NCBI GenBank assembly: GCA_026954325.1
Contig: JAIXKK010000216.1
Location: 17,961-81,960 of the forward strand
Reading direction: 5' to 3'
DNA: 64,000 nt
Source of the DNA: Bryobacterales bacterium
Lineage (GTDB): Bacteria > Acidobacteriota > Terriglobia > Bryobacterales > Bryobacteraceae
In this document: positions 45,528 to 54,727 of the stretch, in pieces
Layout: every line of letters begins with the position of its first letter
Position numbering within the stretch: the first letter of the stretch is position 1
Translations under genes and position numbers: made by a program
The notes under the pieces: model-generated
What the model was told of the DNA's origin: nothing
Databases searched by the model: none
Seen by the model: the letters and a program-made list of their open reading frames with translations, nothing else

Positions 45528-47177
45528 TCAACGGAACTCGATCACCGCCACCTCGCCCAGCGTTCCCTGCCGGGCATCCTTGCGCGGCTTGTAGTCGACT
45601 GTACAATTCCGCGCGGGGCGCTGCACGCCGCATCCGAGAGAAGCCTCCCCATTGCCGATCACCACAATCTGGCCCGGATCGGGAATCCACAGGCTCATCA
45701 GCTTGCCGCCCGCGGGAAGAATCCAGATGCGGGCGGATTTGCCCAGGCAATCCACCTTCTGCAACTGTCCGCTGATTCTTTCCTTCGCGGTCTTGTCGTC
45801 CCACCACTGCTCCACTTTCTGCCCGGAATCCAGCGGCTTCAGCGATTGATTGGCCTTCGTCTCGGCAGCCTTTACTTCATTGAGCGCCTGTTCCTTGAGC
45901 CGTTCCAGTTCCCGCTGCCTCTCGTCGGCAATGCGCTTGCGCTCCGCTGCTTCGCGATCGGCAATCTCCACCTCGAACTTCCGCCGGGCTTCACTCACGG
46001 CGGCGCGTTCTTCCGGTGTGGGAGCAGCCATCTCGGCCGCGAACCAGGATTTGGAGGCGTCCGTGAACTGCTTGGCTTCCAACTGCGCGCGGGCCAGGCG
46101 GAGCCACAACCCGCCGTCGCGCGGATTCAGCTTCGCGGCGGTCTTCAGATAGAACGCCTGCCGTTCGGGAGTCTTCTCGAGGTTCGCCAGTTCGATGTAA
46201 GGCTCAGCCCAGCGCGGGTTCTTCTTAGCCGCCTCGACATAGGCGTCCTGCCTGGCTTGGAAGCCATCGGCCAGCTTTCCGTAGGCGAGATACACCCGTG
46301 CGCTCTTGCTGCCGGCCGCAATGGCTTGCTTCAGCCACTCGAAAGCCTTGGCCTTGTCCCCCTTCCGCGCGGCTTCCAAGCCCAGCGCCTCCGCCGATTC
46401 CATCGAGCCGGCCGGAGAAAGCTTCGGATTTCCCGTCGCATCCGCGATGGCCGCCGTGACGCGCGATTCCTCGAGCGGATGCATCACGAAATCTTTTTCC
46501 ACAATCGGCCGTCCGCTAAGAGTGGCCGGCGGGAACTGGCCGGCATCGAAGTATTTCCTGATTTGCGCTTCGAGACCGGCCTTGCCGAGCCCGAGAGAGT
46601 TGCGATAGGCGGAATCTTCGTCGGCGCCCTGCTGCATGTTGTTCAGCAGCACGCGAAAACGAACTGCGTAATCGGGATTCGTGGCCAGATACTGGACCCG
46701 GGCCCAATCGAGAGTCCGCTCAGCCGGCGGGGGCGGCAAGCCGAAAGTAATTTTCGGCCCCTGCGCCTCCAGAGTGGATAGCAGATCTTCCAGACCGTCT
46801 TCCCAGTATCGCGGCATGCGGCGCGCGTTCGATTCAAGCAACATCCGCGCCACCTGCCTCATCCACTGCCGCGAAGGCGCTGTTCCCGCGGGCGCTAGGC
46901 TGACCCACGCTTCCCGCCCCAGTACCCACTCGGTGGCGGAGACCTGCTTTCCCTTCATCGCCAGGACGCGCACCGGCCAGAGGGACGCCGGTTCCTGGTT
47001 CCCCAGCAGCTTACCTAACATGTAGCGGACCTGCTCGAACCGCACCAGCAACTGGCGCGCATCGCGGTCCGAGCCGTTCGTCCAGATTTCGAACGGACCC
47101 GAACGGCAATCTTCCCATTGCCCGGCGGAAAGCAATGGGAAGGAAGCCAGAAGGAGGATGGCCGGAAAGCGCTTCAT
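45528..47177 (-). CDS. exported TPR-repeat protein with DUF1570-like N-terminal part
   Basis: A 549-residue protein with a signal peptide (AILLLASFPLLSAGQ). The N-terminal part (GPFEIWTNGSDRDARQLLVR, RMPRYWEDGLEDLLSTL) resembles the DUF1570-type proteins of Acidobacteria. Residues about 245-390 hold three TPR-like helices pairs (AFEWLKQAIAAGSKSARVYLAY). A charged coiled coil of about 60 residues follows, then a C-terminal domain with two Cys (LGCGVQRPARNC). It is likely periplasmic scaffolding; no catalytic motif is certain. Confidence 0.75.
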   Translation of the reverse strand: MKRFPAILLLASFPLLSAGQWEDCRSGPFEIWTNGSDRDARQLLVRFEQVRYMLGKLLGNQEPASLWPVRVLAMKGKQVSATEWVLGREAWVSLAPAGTAPSRQWMRQVARMLLESNARRMPRYWEDGLEDLLSTLEAQGPKITFGLPPPPAERTLDWARVQYLATNPDYAVRFRVLLNNMQQGADEDSAYRNSLGLGKAGLEAQIRKYFDAGQFPPATLSGRPIVEKDFVMHPLEESRVTAAIADATGNPKLSPAGSMESAEALGLEAARKGDKAKAFEWLKQAIAAGSKSARVYLAYGKLADGFQARQDAYVEAAKKNPRWAEPYIELANLEKTPERQAFYLKTAAKLNPRDGGLWLRLARAQLEAKQFTDASKSWFAAEMAAPTPEERAAVSEARRKFEVEIADREAAERKRIADERQRELERLKEQALNEVKAAETKANQSLKPLDSGQKVEQWWDDKTAKERISGQLQKVDCLGKSARIWILPAGGKLMSLWIPDPGQIVVIGNGEASLGCGVQRPARNCTVDYKPRKDARQGTLGEVAVIEFR

Positions 47178-47225
47178 TCCCCTTCGTATCGTAGCACCCG
47201 CGAGGTGAATGCCCCCGCGCCGCGA

Positions 47226-50200
47226 TCAGAACAGAAAACGGATGCCGAACTGAGCCTGGAATGGGAAGCCAACCTGCTGGTTCTGCGTGCTGTACTTCCC
47301 GTCCGCGGTCTTCAGCACCAGCCAGCGGACATCCGGCGCAACGGTCTGCCCCTGCGCGTTGATCCCCAACCCATAGATGCTGGCGGTTCCGCCGTAAATC
47401 ACATTGTCGATGTTGAACAGGTTGAAAAATTCGGCCGACAACTGAATTCTGCGCGCTTCATTCTTCAGCTTGAAGCTCTTGAGAATGCGCACATCGTCGC
47501 CGTAAACGGCGCGATTACGGAACGCGTTGCGCGCAAACGGCACGCCGGATGACTGCAGGGGGCGGTCCGTGGAAGCCCCGTCCTGGTTGGTGTCGGCGCC
47601 GGTGCGCGGGTTGAGGGGAAAGCCGCCGCGGACGCGGAACGTTCCCGACAACTCAAGCCCAAGCGGCAATGTGTACACGGCATAGCTGGCAAACTGGTGG
47701 CGCGCATCCAGATTCGAATAGCCGTAATCCTGGACGTAGTTGAAGGAGTTCATCGCGCTCTGGCCGCCCGAATCCCGCTCGTTATCGTCGTCGGAGTAGG
47801 TTTGCGCCAACGTATAGAATACGCCCGCGTTCAGCTTCCTTCCCTTGTACTGATTGGAAATAGTCATCCCGCGATACATGGACCGCGCCGAACTCTCGCG
47901 GATGTTGATCTGGCCGAGCGTCGGGATGGGCCGCAGGCGCGTCCCGCCGCTGGCGATGCCGAACATGGGCCGCTGCGAGGCGTCCGTGACGATGGGCGCC
48001 GGCAAATTGTAGTCCTTGTTCCGTTCGAGATGCACGGTGTTGACGTAGTTGAACTGGACGCCGGCCACCCACCAGTCGGTAACGCGGTAATCCGTTCCCA
48101 GCCCGGTCTGGAAGGAACGCGGGTTCACAAAATCAGTCGCCACGGCCGTGGTGCCCGCGCCAAGGTAGGGATCGGGAGTGGCCCCGAGGCCGAATGCCGC
48201 GGCGTTTTGCACTGCATCCAGCGCAATCACCGGCAACTTGTCGGGAGTGTACTGGTTTAAGTCCACGCCGGCAGCCTTGAACTGTTGATAGATGGTGCCG
48301 TTGGCGCGGTTGCTCAAGAAAAGCCGCACGTTATTGGGCGGCGTGCGGAAATTGCCCGTGGGGTCGCTGTAGATGAGCAGCGGCGTGGCGGCGTAGAAAA
48401 CACCCGTATGCGCGCGGACAACCAGCTTGCCGTCCTTCGTTGGATTCCAGGCAAGACCCACGCGCGGCATCACCTGCTTCAAGGCATTGGGAATCCTGGT
48501 AACGTCCGTGCGCGCGCCGTTGGGAAACAAGGTCCCGTTCACCTTGTTGACCAGGGCCGTGTTATTCGAGTCGACGGCGGGGCTCCACTGGCCTTCCCAC
48601 CGCACACCGTAATCCAGAGTTAACGTGCGGGTGACACGCCAGCTATCCTGCGCGAACAGGGCCGCCATGGTCGCGCCGTACAGCACCGCAAGGTTCCCGA
48701 TCTGACGGCTGTAGCTCACCGTGCTCGAATCCCACCGGTTCTGCACGGAACCGGCGCCGGAGAGGATGTCGAGAATCTGGTTCACGTTGCTGCTGTTGAT
48801 GGTGAAGGTGCCGAACTGATCGAATCCAAAGGTTTGCGCCGTGGTCAGTTTCGCAATGTCGGTTCCGAACTTGAAAGAATGCGATCCGTGAATCAATGAC
48901 AACGAGTCGGTAACCTGGAACCGCCGGTCCCATTGCACCGTCGGCAGAAAGTTACGCGTGCCATAGGTCCCGATGGTCGAGGCGATAATGCCGGGCTGCT
49001 GCGAATTCGCCAGCCGCGGGCGCTCTTCATAAGAACCGGAGAATTTCAGGTCGTTGACCACGTTCGGCGAGATGATTGCCGTGTACTGGGCGGTGCCGAA
49101 ATGCACGCGGTCCTGCTCCACCCCCTCGTTGTTCAGGGCATTGTTGGTGAACGCCTCGATGGCCCCGCCGACAGTCACGGCGTTCGTCTCTTCCGAACCG
49201 CTGCGGTTATAGCGGAACGTCAGACGGCTGCCGTTTCTCAGAATGTAGTCGGCTTTCACCGTCCCCGCCCCGGCGTTGTTCACCTTGTTGAAGGGCTGTT
49301 CCAGAGCCTTGTAGAAGTTGTAAGCGGGCGTGTTCGCCGCCGTGGGTGTGAACCCGATCAGCGATGGGAATACCACCCGGCGAGGCTGCGTGCTGTGCTG
49401 CTGCTCGTAGGAAACGAAGAAGAAGAGCTTATCTTTCTTTATTGGCCCGCCAATGGCGCCTCCCCACTGCTGCAGCGACTCCGCCGGCTTGACGTTGATG
49501 AGCGTACCCGGCTTATCGAGGTTCGTCACCGGGATAGGACCTTCCTTGCTCAGTTCGGAGTTCCGGTTCTGGTAGAACCCTTCCCCGTGGTGCTCGTTGG
49601 TGCCGCTCTTGCTGATGACGTTGAGGATGCCGCCCGAAGAACGCCCGTATTCGGCCGCGTATCCGGTTGTAACCGCCTGGAATTCCTGCACGGAACTCTG
49701 CGGCACGGTAATGATCGAGTTCGAACGTTCCCCCCCGCGGATGCCGCCGAAGAACGGTTGATTATAGTCGGCGCCATCCACCATGATGTTCGAGTTGATT
49801 CCCCGCTGTCCCACGAACGAGATCTGAGAGCGCGAAGGGTCCACTTGAACCGATGGAGTGAGCACAGCGAAGTCCTGGAAACGCCGCCCGTTAATCGGCA
49901 GGTCTTGGAGCGCCGCGGAGCCGATGACAGTAGTCGGCGCGGGCAAGGCGACATTGACGATGGATTCCGACACTTCCACCGTGGTAGTCGTCGCCTGCAC
50001 TTGAAGCGTTATATCGATGCCGATCGCGGAACCCACGGAAACGGTGACGCCCCGCAACGTCGTGATCGCAAATCCCGGCGCTTCCGCCGTGATGTTGTAC
50101 TGGCCAGGATCGAGCTGGACTGCCCGGTATTGCCCGATCCCGCTGGTTTTCAGTTCGCGGACCAGCCCGGTGGCCGTGTTGGTGATCTTAACGGATGCCT

Positions 50201-50327
50201 CGGGCACCGCGGCATGATTCGCGTCGAACACCGTGCCGACGATCTGACCTTTGTTTGCGTCCGCCTGGCCGAACAGCATGGCGGTAAAGAGCACGAACGC
50301 ACAAAGCACATTCTGAAGAAGGCGCAT
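47226..50327 (-). CDS. Oar-like TonB-dependent receptor with carboxypeptidase-regulatory domain (copy 2)
   Basis: A 1033-residue outer-membrane receptor: signal peptide (FVLFTAMLFGQ), regulatory domain (GQIVGTVFDANHAAVPEASV), plug with LPINGRRFQDFAVLTPSV and SGGILNVISKSGTNEHHGEG, and a barrel ending FGIRFLF with the usual terminal Phe. It belongs to the same broad family as the receptor at 38708-42070 but is only distantly similar. It heads the minus-strand series of this region. Confidence 0.9.
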   Translation of the reverse strand: MRLLQNVLCAFVLFTAMLFGQADANKGQIVGTVFDANHAAVPEASVKITNTATGLVRELKTSGIGQYRAVQLDPGQYNITAEAPGFAITTLRGVTVSVGSAIGIDITLQVQATTTTVEVSESIVNVALPAPTTVIGSAALQDLPINGRRFQDFAVLTPSVQVDPSRSQISFVGQRGINSNIMVDGADYNQPFFGGIRGGERSNSIITVPQSSVQEFQAVTTGYAAEYGRSSGGILNVISKSGTNEHHGEGFYQNRNSELSKEGPIPVTNLDKPGTLINVKPAESLQQWGGAIGGPIKKDKLFFFVSYEQQHSTQPRRVVFPSLIGFTPTAANTPAYNFYKALEQPFNKVNNAGAGTVKADYILRNGSRLTFRYNRSGSEETNAVTVGGAIEAFTNNALNNEGVEQDRVHFGTAQYTAIISPNVVNDLKFSGSYEERPRLANSQQPGIIASTIGTYGTRNFLPTVQWDRRFQVTDSLSLIHGSHSFKFGTDIAKLTTAQTFGFDQFGTFTINSSNVNQILDILSGAGSVQNRWDSSTVSYSRQIGNLAVLYGATMAALFAQDSWRVTRTLTLDYGVRWEGQWSPAVDSNNTALVNKVNGTLFPNGARTDVTRIPNALKQVMPRVGLAWNPTKDGKLVVRAHTGVFYAATPLLIYSDPTGNFRTPPNNVRLFLSNRANGTIYQQFKAAGVDLNQYTPDKLPVIALDAVQNAAAFGLGATPDPYLGAGTTAVATDFVNPRSFQTGLGTDYRVTDWWVAGVQFNYVNTVHLERNKDYNLPAPIVTDASQRPMFGIASGGTRLRPIPTLGQINIRESSARSMYRGMTISNQYKGRKLNAGVFYTLAQTYSDDDNERDSGGQSAMNSFNYVQDYGYSNLDARHQFASYAVYTLPLGLELSGTFRVRGGFPLNPRTGADTNQDGASTDRPLQSSGVPFARNAFRNRAVYGDDVRILKSFKLKNEARRIQLSAEFFNLFNIDNVIYGGTASIYGLGINAQGQTVAPDVRWLVLKTADGKYSTQNQQVGFPFQAQFGIRFLF

Positions 50328-50560
50328 GTTGCAGTATGACTCCCGTATTGCTCAATCATAACGGCAAGAGGATTGAGGATTCCAGATAAATCGATTAACG
50401 CGGCATTACAAAATGTGCGGTGAAGATGACCGCGGATCACCTTCCGCATCGAAGTCACTGAAACTACATGTGTTGACCAGACTCCGGCCAACCGGTCATG
50501 GACCGTTCGGGACAGGTTCGATTCCTATAGTTCTGCTTCTCTTCCGTCGATGGCGACGGT

Positions 50561-51682
50561 ATGGGAATCATCGATCAGATTTTCGGAAAGATGCCTCCGC
50601 CGGTCTCCCGCAAAGAAGTCTTCTCGAATGCTCGCGCCATCGCTGCGCGGGAAAAGCGTCAAGTCGTGGTAATTCGGCCCGATCTGACCATTCTCCGGCT
50701 CGGCTGCCCTCCCCCCGATTCGATGCCGACGGACGCGGTAGCGCGGGTCGAGGCGATCGTACCCGGAATTGCGCGGTTCAACATCGCCGTGATCGCCCCC
50801 ACTCGCGGCATTCCAGGGCCGGACGAAGGGCTTGCGGAACCTGGAGCCCGCCAGTGGCTGGCGGCCGGGAAAGACATTCCCTTCTTCGGCATCCTGAACG
50901 GCCTCGCCTACGTCGGGCACGCGGTGTGGGTGTTCGAAGGGAAGGATTCCGAAATGGAAGAAGGCTGCCGCGATGCCGATATCCTGATTGTGGATAGCGC
51001 ATTGGCGGAAAGCATTCCGGAAACTTCCCTCGGCCGGGCGAGGCGGGTGATGCGCGGTTCCAGCCTCTTCCTCCACGATCGCGAGACCTTCCAACTGCGG
51101 CCATGGAAAGCAGTCCAGGGCAGTGGACCAGCCTCCTGGGCCTGCATTCTGGACGGTGCGCGGCGCCGGGCATCGGAAACCTCGCCCCCGCAAATCGTCC
51201 TCGTAAAGCCGGACCAATCGTTTCTTCTGTTTCCCTGCACCCCCGTGAGTTCCATGAAACCGGAGCAAATTGCCCAGGCCGAAAGAATCACTCCCGGCGG
51301 AATCAAGCGCAACATCGCCGTCATCGCGCCAACGGAGTTGATCGTCGAGGCCGCCGACAGCGCCAGAAAGCCGCTGGTGGCCCGGTTCCTGGCCGCGGGC
51401 CGCACCATCCCGTTTTTTGGCCTGCTGCTGAACCTTGCCTCCATCGGCAATCCCATGTGGATTTTCGACGGGCGGGCGGAGGCCCTGGAATCCGGATGCC
51501 GCGACGCCGATCTGCTGGTGATCGACGGCCTGCTTGCTGACGACATCCAGATGCGGACACTCGATGCGGCCGCCAAGGGCATGCGGAGTGAAAACGTTGT
51601 CATTTACGACCGCAACGTGAAGCGGCTCCATTTCCTCCGGCACGTCAGCCATTCGCCGGAACGGATTGCGTACCGGGATTAG
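50561..51682 (+). CDS. internally duplicated protein of unknown function
   Basis: A 373-residue soluble protein made of two similar halves of about 150 residues. Shared features, first half then second: VVVIRPDLTILRLG / IVLVKPDQSFLLFP; NIAVIAPT in both; LAAGKDIPFFGILNGLA / LAAGRTIPFFGLLLNLA; GCRDADILIVDSALA / GCRDADLLVIDGLLA. Both halves end with an FLHDRETFQLRPW or VIYDRNVKRLHFL strand. No signal peptide or membrane segment is seen. The ATG has no clear ribosome site. I do not recognise the family. Confidence 0.75.
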   Translation: MGIIDQIFGKMPPPVSRKEVFSNARAIAAREKRQVVVIRPDLTILRLGCPPPDSMPTDAVARVEAIVPGIARFNIAVIAPTRGIPGPDEGLAEPGARQWLAAGKDIPFFGILNGLAYVGHAVWVFEGKDSEMEEGCRDADILIVDSALAESIPETSLGRARRVMRGSSLFLHDRETFQLRPWKAVQGSGPASWACILDGARRRASETSPPQIVLVKPDQSFLLFPCTPVSSMKPEQIAQAERITPGGIKRNIAVIAPTELIVEAADSARKPLVARFLAAGRTIPFFGLLLNLASIGNPMWIFDGRAEALESGCRDADLLVIDGLLADDIQMRTLDAAAKGMRSENVVIYDRNVKRLHFLRHVSHSPERIAYRD

Positions 51683-51688
51683 GGGTCG

Positions 51689-52945
51689 TTACACCATCTC
51701 GCCGCGCGCGAGATCTTCAAAGCTCTCCCGCTGCCGCACTACCCGCCAGCCATTCCCCGCCACCATCACCTCGGCGCCTCGCGGGCGCGCGTTGTAATTC
51801 GAAGACAGCACAAAACCGTACGCTCCCGCGGTGAAGATAGCCACCAGATCCCCCGGCAGCACGTTGGCAAGCTCCCGGTCCCTGGCTAGAAAGTCCCCCG
51901 TTTCGCAGACCGGACCCACGACGTCGGCAACCACCGTGCCCCGGCTCTCATCCCGTTTTACAGGCAGGATCTCGTGATGCGCCCGGTATAGGGAGGGCCG
52001 GATGAGATCGTTCATGGCTGCGTCGAGAATCACGAATTCCTTTTCTCCGCTCCGTTTCCTGTACAGAACACGGCTCAAGAGGATGCCCGCCTCCGCCACC
52101 AGGGAACGGCCCGGTTCCACCATCAGGGTCAGGTTGCGGCCCGATACTCTGTTCCGGATGCGGGTAATGTAATCGGAAATGGACGGCGCCTGCTCGGAGG
52201 GCCGGTAAGGAACGCCGAGTCCGCCGCCCAGGTCAAGGTGCCGGATGGCAATGCCCTTGGCGCGGAGCCGGTCAATCAACTCCAGCATGCGGTCGAGCGC
52301 CGCCAGAAGCGGTTCCGGATTCAGCAACTGCGAGCCGATGTGGCAACTGACACCCTCCAGTTCGAGATGTTGATGCCAGCGGGCCCGGGAATAAATCTCC
52401 TCCACTTCGTTCATCGCGATGCCGAACTTGTGCTCCCGCAGTCCCGTGGAGATGTAAGGATGTGTCTCGGCGTCGACATCCGGATTCACCCGCAAAGCAA
52501 CCTTCGCCTTCGCCCCCAGCCGCGCCGCCAGAGCGTCAATGAGCGAAAGCTCCGCCTCGGATTCGCAATTGAAGCTGTGAATCCCCTTCTCAAGAGCAAA
52601 CTCAACTTCCTCGGCCGTCTTTCCCACGCCTGAAAAGACCACGTCATCCGGATTGCCGCCGGCGCGCAGCACCTTGTGTAATTCGCCCCCGGAAACAATA
52701 TCGAAACCCGCCCCGGCGCGCGCCAGCAGCGCAAGAACCGCCAGATTGGAGTTTGCCTTTACCGCATAGCAGACCTTGTGCGGCAGGCCGCCAAAAGCGC
52801 GGTCATAGGCGCGGTAGCGCCCCAGGATCGCATTGGAAGAATAGACATAACAAGGCGTTCCCGCGCGCCGCGCGATCGAGTCCAGCGCGACGTCTTCCGC
52901 GTGCAACAGGTTGTCTCGGTAGTTGAAGGGAGCTTCCATCCTCAT
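51689..52945 (-). CDS. lysA: diaminopimelate decarboxylase
   Basis: A 418-residue PLP enzyme that makes lysine from meso-diaminopimelate. PLP lysine in VCYAVKANSN, HIGSQL, the glycine loop GGGLGVPY, the phosphate-binding EPGRSLV, the active-site CETGDFLARDR and the late GAYGFVLSSNYN are all present. Its start overlaps the stop of the GAF/SpoIIE gene by 4 bases (ATGA), so it is translationally coupled to that gene. Confidence 0.95.
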   Translation of the reverse strand: MRMEAPFNYRDNLLHAEDVALDSIARRAGTPCYVYSSNAILGRYRAYDRAFGGLPHKVCYAVKANSNLAVLALLARAGAGFDIVSGGELHKVLRAGGNPDDVVFSGVGKTAEEVEFALEKGIHSFNCESEAELSLIDALAARLGAKAKVALRVNPDVDAETHPYISTGLREHKFGIAMNEVEEIYSRARWHQHLELEGVSCHIGSQLLNPEPLLAALDRMLELIDRLRAKGIAIRHLDLGGGLGVPYRPSEQAPSISDYITRIRNRVSGRNLTLMVEPGRSLVAEAGILLSRVLYRKRSGEKEFVILDAAMNDLIRPSLYRAHHEILPVKRDESRGTVVADVVGPVCETGDFLARDRELANVLPGDLVAIFTAGAYGFVLSSNYNARPRGAEVMVAGNGWRVVRQRESFEDLARGEMV

Positions 52946-54708
52946 TTTACTTTCATCACAATCACACTCTGGTCATCGGATATGGGGGCTCCGGCGGCGA
53001 ACTTGTCCAAGTCTTTAAAGATGGCCCCGACAATCTCGGAGGGTGATTTGTTCCTCATCTTCCGCAACAGGCGGACGAGACGCTTGTTACCGTAGTCTTT
53101 CAATTCCCCATCCTTTCCCGCTCCCGATTGCTGATCCACGACGCCGTCGGAAAACAACAGGACGACATCGCCCGCCTCGGCGGCGAAGACCACTTCGTCA
53201 TATTCCCGGTCCTCGAGCAATCCGACGGGAATACCCTCCACCTGGGGAACGATCATCTCGTCTCCGCGGCAGATCATCGGCTGCGTGTTGCCGGCGTTCG
53301 TCATCGTGAACGTGCGTGCCGGCGCGTTCCAAACCATCAGCAGCAAGGTAACGTACTTGGTCTCCACCTTACGTTCCAGCAACACCTCATTCAGCGTCGC
53401 CATCAATTCGGCGGGGCGCTTCTCGCTTTGCGCCAGGCTGCGCAGCAGGCCGGTGACCAGCGCTCCATATAACGCCGCGGCCGCGCTCTTCCCGCTCGAA
53501 TCCCCAAAGCACAGCAGAAGGCTACTGCGGTCGCGCTCGAAGAAATCATAAATGTCGCCGCTGATCTCGCGGGCAGGCCGGGCGCCGAGAGCAATATCGA
53601 GGCCGGTGACATCGGGCGCATGCCGGGGAAGCAGAACCTTCTGGAGTTTGCGCGCCGCCCGCAAGTCCTGTTCCAGCCGCTGCTCGCGGGAAGCCAGTTC
53701 TTCGTAGAGCCTTGCGTTCTCGACCGAACTCGCAATCTGAGGCGCTAACAGCGAGAGCGCTCTCGCATGGTCGTCCGTAAAGAAGCCAAGACGCTCGCTT
53801 TCGAGGTCAATCACCCCGATCACGCGGTCCTGGAGGATCAAAGGCACGGCGACTTCGGACTTGATATCGGGATGCGAGGCGATGTATCGCGGATCCGTCA
53901 ACGTATCGCCGACGTTCACCGGCTTACGAGCAATGTAGGCGGCGCCCGTGATGCCCGAGCCGAGCGGAATGTTGTCGATCTCCACGCGCTGGTCATAGCG
54001 AAGGCTGAAATGGTGCCGCAGCGCCTGCCGCTCCTCGTCCACCAGCAGCACGCTGAAAGCGTCATAGCTTACAAGCTGGCGGACAATCTCGGCAATCTTC
54101 CGCAGCAGATCCTCCAGCGACAGAATCGAGGAAAACTCCTGCGAGACGGAACTGAGCGTCTTCAGCAACCGGTTCTGGCGGTCCACCCGCCGGTACAATC
54201 GCGCGTTCTCGATGGAAAAGCCCACCCGTCCGGCGATCAGTTGCAGCAGCGCCTTGTCGTGGGGCGTGTAGGCGTTCGGCCGCGTCGATTGCACGTCGAT
54301 GACTCCCACCAGTTTCCCCCGAGCCACCATGGGAACGGCGAGTTCGCTTCTCACCGCATCGAGCGCGCTGATATATCGCGGGTCGCCGAGCACATCACCG
54401 CTTATCACCGGATGCCGCGTTTCGGCGGCGGTTCCCGTGAGCCCCTCGCCGAGCGGCACTACCATGTTCTTCACCACCTCCGGCCGGTGCCCGATGGCAT
54501 AGCGGATCCGCAGCCCCTTGATTCGCTCGCTATAAAGAAGAATGGCGAACAGTTCGGCCGGAATGACATTCTTCACGATATTGGCGACGTTGTCGAGAAG
54601 TTCATCCAGATCGAGCGTTTCCGCCGTGGCGGTCGACACATCCAACAGAAAGTCGAGCAGCTCCGCGCGCTCTTTGAACCGGACACGGGACTTGGTGGTG
54701 TCAGCCAT
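52942..54708 (-). CDS. two-GAF, SpoIIE-type (PPM) serine phosphatase
   Basis: A 588-residue cytoplasmic regulator. Two GAF domains occupy about residues 25-170 and 195-340 (both contain an IGVIDLES / IGVIDVQS-type strand). A coiled coil (RAARKLQKVLLPRHAP) leads to a PPM/SpoIIE phosphatase domain with ARPAREISGDIYDFFE, FGDSSGKSAAAALYGAL and VLLFSDGVVDQQ, holding the metal-binding Asp residues. It resembles RsbU-like switches that dephosphorylate anti-anti-sigma factors. The partner is not encoded nearby. Confidence 0.9.
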   Translation of the reverse strand: MADTTKSRVRFKERAELLDFLLDVSTATAETLDLDELLDNVANIVKNVIPAELFAILLYSERIKGLRIRYAIGHRPEVVKNMVVPLGEGLTGTAAETRHPVISGDVLGDPRYISALDAVRSELAVPMVARGKLVGVIDVQSTRPNAYTPHDKALLQLIAGRVGFSIENARLYRRVDRQNRLLKTLSSVSQEFSSILSLEDLLRKIAEIVRQLVSYDAFSVLLVDEERQALRHHFSLRYDQRVEIDNIPLGSGITGAAYIARKPVNVGDTLTDPRYIASHPDIKSEVAVPLILQDRVIGVIDLESERLGFFTDDHARALSLLAPQIASSVENARLYEELASREQRLEQDLRAARKLQKVLLPRHAPDVTGLDIALGARPAREISGDIYDFFERDRSSLLLCFGDSSGKSAAAALYGALVTGLLRSLAQSEKRPAELMATLNEVLLERKVETKYVTLLLMVWNAPARTFTMTNAGNTQPMICRGDEMIVPQVEGIPVGLLEDREYDEVVFAAEAGDVVLLFSDGVVDQQSGAGKDGELKDYGNKRLVRLLRKMRNKSPSEIVGAIFKDLDKFAAGAPISDDQSVIVMKVK

Positions 54709-54727
54709 GGGAATGCCTGCTCCGGAT

